Source: Claveliimonas acetigenes (GTDB taxonomy: Bacteria > Bacillota > Clostridia > Lachnospirales > Lachnospiraceae). Taken from it: 64,000 bases of DNA. The translations under genes were made by a program, and so were the position numbers. Under the pieces are notes generated by a model. It saw only the letters and a program-made list of their open reading frames with translations, was not told where the DNA came from and did not search any database. The DNA lies in contig NZ_JAOQJU010000002.1 of assembly GCF_025567385.1 (NCBI RefSeq), positions 248,001 through 312,000 of the forward strand, in the 5' to 3' direction. Of the stretch, positions 58,608 to 64,000 are shown one piece after another (the stretch's first letter is position 1; every line of letters begins with the position of its first letter).

Positions 58608-59447
58608 TTATTTCCCTATTGTTGTAATATCTTCACCAAACCACTTTGTAGAAATCTCGGCGAGTGTTCCGTCTTTTGCCATCTCTTCTAATGCACTCTG
58701 TACCTGATCCCGCAGTGCTTCATTTCCCTTTGCAAATCCTACGCCATATTCTTCTGCCGCAATCTCATAGTCGAGAATCTTAAATGCTGCCGAACGCTTC
58801 TCAATCTGGTAGGAAGCCACTACAATGTCCATTGCCACCGCATCTACCGCGCCTGACTCTAAATCCATAAAACCAGTATTATAATCCGGTATTACCTGAA
58901 GATTTGCAAATGTAGATACCAGATCCTGATTGTCATCCAGTGCTGCCTGCGCAGAAGAATCTGTCTGTACATCCACTACTTTCCCGGCAAGATCGGCTTC
59001 TGTCTCAATACCTGAGTCTTCTCTTACAACAAATACCTGTTTATTATTCAGATATGCATCTGACCAGGTATAATCATCCTCACGTCCATTAATCGTAAAA
59101 CCGTTCCAGATACAGTCAATGCCGCCGGATGCAAGCTCAGCGTCTTTGGAATCCCATGCAATCGGCTTCGGCGTAAACTTCCATCCCATCCTATTGCAGA
59201 CCTCTTCTGCAAGTTCTAAGTCAAATCCGGTATATTCTCCATCATCGCCCACAAAACCCATAGGTGGGAAATCCTGATCAAAGCCAACGATAAACTCGTC
59301 GCCTTCTTCCTTCTGTACATACTCCGTTTTTGCTTCACTACTCTCATCTGCACTCTTATTCTCGGTTTCCTCTTTACTTCCACAACCTGCCGTTACTGCC
59401 GTAAGTGTAAGAACAGCTGCCAGTAATAATGCTAATCTCTTTTTCAT
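58608..59447 (-). CDS. Polar amino acid ABC transporter, substrate-binding lipoprotein
   Basis: A 279-residue lipoprotein from the ATG at 59447. A signal peptide (MKKRLALLLAAVLTLTAVTA) ends in the lipobox TAGC. The mature part has FIVGFDQDFPPMGFVGDDGEYTGFDLELAEEVC (about 55-88), WDSKDAELASGGIDCIWNGFTI and the DTNL-type family blocks of solute-binding family 3. It captures a polar amino acid outside the cell, perhaps glutamine or cystine; the substrate cannot be read. The promoter lies about 80 bases upstream. Confidence 0.93.
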   Translation of the reverse strand: MKKRLALLLAAVLTLTAVTAGCGSKEETENKSADESSEAKTEYVQKEEGDEFIVGFDQDFPPMGFVGDDGEYTGFDLELAEEVCNRMGWKFTPKPIAWDSKDAELASGGIDCIWNGFTINGREDDYTWSDAYLNNKQVFVVREDSGIETEADLAGKVVDVQTDSSAQAALDDNQDLVSTFANLQVIPDYNTGFMDLESGAVDAVAMDIVVASYQIEKRSAAFKILDYEIAAEEYGVGFAKGNEALRDQVQSALEEMAKDGTLAEISTKWFGEDITTIGK

Positions 59448-59523
59448 GTGATAATCCCTTCCTCCCGCGCGGTGCTTCATTCTTTTATCAATTGATTACT
59501 CTACCACGCTAAACTGTTCTGTT

Positions 59524-59553
59524 ATATTATCACATTTAACTGCTACTTGTCAA
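59524..59553 (-). promoter_or_regulatory. Promoter of the amino acid ABC transporter operon
   Basis: TTGACA (59553-59548), a perfect -35, and TAATAT (59529-59524) are 18 bases apart on the minus strand. The -35 box lies inside the end of the TPR protein gene. Confidence 0.65.
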
Positions 59554-60310
59554 TCCTGCGATATTCCTTTTTCCATTCTTCATAAACTTCTTCCGTCATA
59601 TCTATATCTATCGATTCGTCTACTTCCTTCATTTCCTCCTTAAGCTGAGAATTCAGGCTTAAAAACACCGGTTCCTTTGACAGCATCTTTGCATACTCTT
59701 TTTCCGGCATATACCGGTAACAGCAATACAGATACGTCTTAAGCATCTTATCATCCTGACAGGTCTCATACCCTTTTTCATACATCTTTGCTGCTTCCTC
59801 ATAAAGGAACATCCTTCCATAAGCAGAACCAATGCAGCCGTATATATGTCCATAAAAGTCTTTTCCCACAGAATCATCCCACTCTTTATTCAAAATGGAC
59901 TGATAAACAAGAATTGCCGATGAATATTCTCCTGTTTTCAAAAGATTGTCTGCCTTGAATTTTTCACGCTCTACATCATTTTGATTCCGCAGCTGCTCCA
60001 GGACATTATGAATCTTTGTAATCTCTGCCGCCGAATAGATGGATGCATGGCTCAATACCGTCAGCACGAATTGCTCCATCGGCGCATTCTGATTCAACTG
60101 TTCTCTCAATTCATCCGCCAATGCAGACAGACCCAGTTCATCGTCCAGCCAGTCGCAAAGCTGCCGGTTTGTAATGGTATAATCTATCAAGTAAAGATTA
60201 TTGCAGAAATAGTAACATAGCTCTTCCATTGTATAAATGTGCATATGCACTCTGGATATTTCATATGGATGTCTTGCTTTCTTTTTATGACAAAGAATTA
60301 AACTGCCCAT
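59543..60310 (-). CDS. TPR-like protein of the DUF5716/DUF5717 cluster
   Basis: A 255-residue protein (MGSLILCHKKKARHPYEISR), preceded by GGAGGAAGCA. The C-terminal half shows TPR-like helices: KTGEYSSAILVYQSILNKEW, then YGHIYGCIGSAYGRMFLYEEAAKMYEKGYETC (about 155-186). The N-terminal region is a helical domain rich in Leu (LCDWLDDELGLSALADELRE). Its start overlaps the preceding gene by 26 bases. It belongs to a conserved Lachnospiraceae cluster of unknown role, possibly chaperone or surface related. Confidence 0.72.
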   Translation of the reverse strand: MGSLILCHKKKARHPYEISRVHMHIYTMEELCYYFCNNLYLIDYTITNRQLCDWLDDELGLSALADELREQLNQNAPMEQFVLTVLSHASIYSAAEITKIHNVLEQLRNQNDVEREKFKADNLLKTGEYSSAILVYQSILNKEWDDSVGKDFYGHIYGCIGSAYGRMFLYEEAAKMYEKGYETCQDDKMLKTYLYCCYRYMPEKEYAKMLSKEPVFLSLNSQLKEEMKEVDESIDIDMTEEVYEEWKKEYRRIDK

Positions 60311-61568
60311 TGCTTCCTCCTAAATGTATAACCTTTTCCACCTGGAAATCTGTAGCCGGGAAAAAATCTCCGAACCCCGCGTCCTTAAAAGTAATCTTAC
60401 ATGTTTTTTCATCCAAAAACATCGTCTCGATAGACAGCCGCAGAGAATAATCTCTCCGCTCCGGCAAACCTGCAAGTGATACCGTCTCTGCTTCAAGCTC
60501 TCCGGTTGCCAGGGATTCTACATGAATCTCAATATCCGAAGTATCTTCAAGCAGCACTTCCCATTGTCCGTCAGCTTCATACCAGTGCGACCCCCATGCC
60601 ACAATCGGATACCAGGCCTCCTTCCCATTTACCCGCATACGCAGACAAATCTGTTCCATCATCTTTGTCTCATCCAAATATACCGGACTTCCCTCATAAT
60701 CCCTGCACCTTCTGTAAGAGGTATAGCAAGCTCCCTTACTGTACAAATTATTTCCGATAAAAGCTCTTCGTCCATTACAAAGCACCTTCAAAGAATTCGG
60801 ATACCAGTTGTTTTCAAATCCTTCTCCTGTTAAGAACACAGAAGATACCACTTTTTTATCAAAAACCCCTTGTATGAAGGTCTTAAATCTTTCATCTGCA
60901 TTCTTCGCCTTCTCTACATTCAAAACAGGATAAATCGCTGCCAGCTCCTGCATCTGAGCCCTTGCCACTTCATCAACGGCTACAAACACATCGTTTCCCC
61001 TCCCTGTTATTGTGCGCAGCTTCCGCAGCATATACGCCCGTATTTCATTGCCATCACAATAAAACAACGCCGCCTCATACTGCCACAATTCCTTGGGCTG
61101 GTAAAACATATAGTGACAGAAACTTTCCTTATAATCCTGTACATAAACCCGTTCTTTCGGTACGCCGATAAACTGTCCGATTCCTTTTAACATCTTGCTG
61201 ATGTCGATATTAGTATAAGGCACCGAAAAGGTAATGTACTCAATATTCTTAAACTGTTCCAGTGCAAGCTGAATGTACTTTGCCAGAAGCCAGATTGCTT
61301 CATGTGTCTTTGCGCCCACACGGATTTTTTCCTGATGCACGGCTCTCCGGAACAGATCCGATACTGTACATCCTTCATTAATCGTCGCCAGACGCTTCGC
61401 CTCTCTTCCATACACCCACGCATTCTGATAGTATCCCAGCACAAGTGGAAGCTGGTAGTTTTCTACAGCCGTTTCCAAGGTCTCCGGCTCATGGGATGCC
61501 TCGTTATAAAAGCTGATCTGACATGTCTTTTCATTCAATTCAAATCCTAATATTTTCCCGTCCTTCAC
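60285..61568 (-). CDS. DUF5716-like protein (Hsp70-like fold suspected)
   Basis: A 427-residue protein starting at a GTG (MKDGKILGFELNEKTCQISF) after GGAGGCTATGCAAG. The opening ILGFELNEKTCQISFYN is like the first strand of actin/Hsp70 ATPases, as is VLGYYQNAWVYGREA. A later part (VDEVARAQMQELAAIYP; VSSVFLTGEGFENNWYPNSL) fits the same fold. Its role is unknown. It sits between the DUF5717-like gene and the TPR gene, an arrangement I recall from Lachnospiraceae genomes. Confidence 0.68.
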   Translation of the reverse strand: MKDGKILGFELNEKTCQISFYNEASHEPETLETAVENYQLPLVLGYYQNAWVYGREAKRLATINEGCTVSDLFRRAVHQEKIRVGAKTHEAIWLLAKYIQLALEQFKNIEYITFSVPYTNIDISKMLKGIGQFIGVPKERVYVQDYKESFCHYMFYQPKELWQYEAALFYCDGNEIRAYMLRKLRTITGRGNDVFVAVDEVARAQMQELAAIYPVLNVEKAKNADERFKTFIQGVFDKKVVSSVFLTGEGFENNWYPNSLKVLCNGRRAFIGNNLYSKGACYTSYRRCRDYEGSPVYLDETKMMEQICLRMRVNGKEAWYPIVAWGSHWYEADGQWEVLLEDTSDIEIHVESLATGELEAETVSLAGLPERRDYSLRLSIETMFLDEKTCKITFKDAGFGDFFPATDFQVEKVIHLGGSNGQFNSLS

Positions 61569-61593
61569 CTTGCATAGCCTCCTTTGTCCTTAT

Positions 61594-64000
61594 CTAAAAT
61601 TCCTGAAAAATCCGTTCTGCCATGAGCAGTTCCTGCTGATAATCCATCATTGCCTTCTTCCGCTCTGCCGCTCCCATCTCCGACATGGCATTCAATTTAC
61701 CAAATCTTCCGATAGACGGAATCCTGCGCTTCTGCTCAAGCACTCTTTCTTCCTGTGTGATAATCTTATTTTCCTGTGTTTCCTGAAAATAATAACGAAT
61801 CCCTTCATTCTTATAGAGCATAAAAGTTTTCACATATATATTTTCATACATGGGAGTAAGTCCCTCGCTCCGGTAATCCAGTTCTTCTGACTCTCCGTTT
61901 TTCATTTTATAGAAAATTCTTACTTTCCCGCCTTTTGATGCCCTGTATTCTACCATCACTTTATCATAAAGCTGCGTCTCTCTCAGCCATGCTTCATCAT
62001 ACTCCAGATAGAAAGGAAATACAATCTGCTTCTCGCACATTTCCTGCAGCACCTGATGCAGAAGTTCTCCGATCTCGTCATCATATTCCCTGTCAGAATA
62101 GTACCGTAGCACAGCAATCTTGCAGATGTCCGCCAATTCTTCCTTTAACTTATATTCGTTAATAATAATTTCAAATACAGATTCCCCATTGATTCTCCCA
62201 TTTACCATATACTCTCTGGATGCATATGCCAAATACGCCTGTTTCAAGCGGAAATACGGATTCCCATTCAGATAATAATCCAGAAAAATCTCTTCTTCCC
62301 CGAACATATCTTCTGAGAAAATCATCTGTGTAATGATCCGCTCTCCCAGCTTCACAACCAACACTCCATATTCTTTTGCAGTCTCCCACAGTTTCTTCAT
62401 ATCCCTGGTCGCCCCACAATAGAAATTGGCAAGATAGGTAAGAATCACCTTGTCATACTGCTGCCGCTTAAACAACTCAAAACACAGATACAACAGGAAA
62501 TCATCTTCCTCGTAATTATCTTCCCGTATTCTTTTACTGCAAAGACGGAAAATCTCTTTCTCATCAAAAGCATCCATTCCCTTCATCCGCAGATTCTCAA
62601 ACGTAGGCTCTTCCTTGTTCCTTTCATAGGACCAATTGGATATATGTGTCATATATTTCTTACACATCTCCATAAAACGAGGTTCATAGAGCAGACGAAC
62701 CGTCTCGTACAAGATGGAATCCGTATAGTGCCGCCCGTCCTTTCCTTCCCAGATAATACGTGCGTCTTTGTCATAAAGGTACACAATCGTCCCTTCTTTC
62801 CTGACCGGAACCCTTTGTTTGATACTTCCGTCCTTCTCAATAACCAGCACACATTTCATATTATCTGCCTTTGTCGTCACCCGATAAGCATAGCAAAGAT
62901 CATACATCGCCTCCAGTCGTTCTCCTGTCATCTCTTCTTCTGTACAAAAGCGTTTATAAATAATCTTCAGAGAATCACTGATATGGCGCTTCATCAGCTG
63001 TTCCCAGGCAAACTGTACCATCTGCTCCCGGTAACTGATATAAAGGTCACTGGCATACTGCTCGTGCGTGATCAGATTCGCATACAACAGCGCCGCCTTC
63101 TTATAATTCAGGTTATTCCCATGCATAAAATACAGAAAAATCGAACGCGGAAGTGCATCCCTGACTTTCGACTCATCAATCGTAGCCATATAATATTCAT
63201 ATAACTGCGCTATCTTAAGCTCCGCATCTACCGCCCTCTGATACCATACAAAATAACGTCTTTCATCTTTATTGCCTTTAATCAAAAATGTACAGATTGC
63301 ATTCAAAATCATGGGTTCCTTGTACATGTCATAAATCCGCTCCAGAACCCGGAACAATCCTTCATGATAACTTTTCTGCTGGCTGGCAAGATTTGCCACA
63401 TAAAGAGCTAATTCTTTCGTCATCAAACGGTATTTCGATGCAAAATTCAGTACCTGGAATTCAAATTTTCCCAACTTCTTTAGCAGATTTGTCTTTTCCT
63501 TATAGCAGCGATATGCCTCCAGATAAATCAGGACCTGATTCGTATCATATGCATAAAACTGCTGCTCCAGCACTTTAATCCTCCGATAAGGATCTTTGTA
63601 CTGCGAGTCTATATCAAGAAGCATAAGAAAAAGCTCCCAGGAATCCTGATGCCGCATCCACACCTTCCCTATCTCATCAATCACTCTCTCCACATGGCTT
63701 CCCTGCCTGCGGATCAGCGCTGTCAGATACAAATAATAAGCATTGCTCTTCGGATCTTTTCCAATTGCGAACCGGTTATAATTATAGTTTTCCAGGATCC
63801 ACTTTGCTTCTTCAATGTAATTGCCAATAATATAAATATGCGCAAGGAATAATTGGATCATATCGTCCAGCGGGGCATGAGTACGCATCTCCTTTGCCTT
63901 TTCAATCGCACTTTCACTCCAACGGTTCAATTCCATCCTCCCCGCCATATAAGAAATATATTCCTTCATAATCTGCGCCATCAAAAATGTAACTTCTCTT
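61594..64000 (-). CDS. DUF5717-like large protein, 5' part beyond the window
   Basis: At least 801 codons, open to the right edge with no start needed inside the window; an ATG and a TTG near 63984 are internal. The sequence is helical repeats rich in Tyr/Leu/Glu (IEKAKEMRTHAPLDDMIQLFLAHIY; KVWMRHQDSWELFLMLL). The C-terminus has a beta-rich segment (GGKVRIFYKMKNGESEELDYRSE, then KIITQEERVLEQKRRIPSIG). Its size and partners fit DUF5717 proteins, thought to be large intracellular or envelope-associated proteins. Function unknown. Confidence 0.68.
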   Translation of the reverse strand, partial: REVTFLMAQIMKEYISYMAGRMELNRWSESAIEKAKEMRTHAPLDDMIQLFLAHIYIIGNYIEEAKWILENYNYNRFAIGKDPKSNAYYLYLTALIRRQGSHVERVIDEIGKVWMRHQDSWELFLMLLDIDSQYKDPYRRIKVLEQQFYAYDTNQVLIYLEAYRCYKEKTNLLKKLGKFEFQVLNFASKYRLMTKELALYVANLASQQKSYHEGLFRVLERIYDMYKEPMILNAICTFLIKGNKDERRYFVWYQRAVDAELKIAQLYEYYMATIDESKVRDALPRSIFLYFMHGNNLNYKKAALLYANLITHEQYASDLYISYREQMVQFAWEQLMKRHISDSLKIIYKRFCTEEEMTGERLEAMYDLCYAYRVTTKADNMKCVLVIEKDGSIKQRVPVRKEGTIVYLYDKDARIIWEGKDGRHYTDSILYETVRLLYEPRFMEMCKKYMTHISNWSYERNKEEPTFENLRMKGMDAFDEKEIFRLCSKRIREDNYEEDDFLLYLCFELFKRQQYDKVILTYLANFYCGATRDMKKLWETAKEYGVLVVKLGERIITQMIFSEDMFGEEEIFLDYYLNGNPYFRLKQAYLAYASREYMVNGRINGESVFEIIINEYKLKEELADICKIAVLRYYSDREYDDEIGELLHQVLQEMCEKQIVFPFYLEYDEAWLRETQLYDKVMVEYRASKGGKVRIFYKMKNGESEELDYRSEGLTPMYENIYVKTFMLYKNEGIRYYFQETQENKIITQEERVLEQKRRIPSIGRFGKLNAMSEMGAAERKKAMMDYQQELLMAERIFQEF

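Overview
The window looks like part of a Clostridia chromosome, most likely a Lachnospiraceae-type anaerobe. The reasons are a complete selenium-dependent glycine reductase operon (Stickland metabolism), Firmicutes-style GGAGG ribosome binding sites and a DUF5716/DUF5717-like gene pair. Every gene I could support lies on the minus strand, so the order of transcription is from right to left.

Positions 1 to about 40.4 kb are one end of a temperate phage with a contractile (P2/Mu-like) tail and a lambda/HK97-like head. Reading in transcription order from the right: a small HTH protein; early hypotheticals; a membrane-anchored SleB-like hydrolase; a DUF6273-like protein; a SNF2 helicase split in two by an inserted cassette carrying a cytosine methyltransferase; a stand-alone GHKL ATPase; an MT-A70 methyltransferase; an ssDNA-binding-like protein; a CHC2/TOPRIM primase-helicase followed by an iteron-rich origin candidate; then small early genes (HD, VRR-NUC, ASCH, zinc ribbon) and an ArpU/RinA-like late regulator. 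A promoter with a G10 run in its spacer follows, then a strong terminator and a structured non-coding stretch. Next come a ParB-methyltransferase, the terminase subunits, gpW-like protein, portal, protease, capsid, head completion genes, tail sheath, tube, frameshifted tail chaperone, tape measure and baseplate genes, up to a gpI homologue cut by the left edge. Lysis, tail fibre, integrase and repressor genes are not visible and probably lie left of the window.

Positions 40.4 to 64 kb are host DNA. They hold a two-gene ThrE-type exporter whose first protein is fused to a GNAT domain; a membrane-anchored repeat protein; and the glycine reductase operon grdX-grdE-grdB-trxB-trxA-grdA-grdC-grdD. 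That operon is preceded by a glycine riboswitch with an intrinsic terminator, and its two selenoprotein genes are read through in-frame TGA codons. Upstream of it are a sodium:alanine/glycine symporter that probably imports the substrate, the purC-purF-purB operon, a polar amino acid ABC transporter (binding lipoprotein, permease, ATPase), and three genes of a TPR/DUF5716/DUF5717-like cluster running off the right edge.

The most unusual points are: long G runs in a promoter spacer and in a methyltransferase gene (candidate phase-variation switches); a helicase gene interrupted by that methyltransferase cassette; a clear -1 frameshift site in the tail chaperone; nine exact copies of an 8-bp iteron next to the primase; and paired similar terminators at the phage-host junction.
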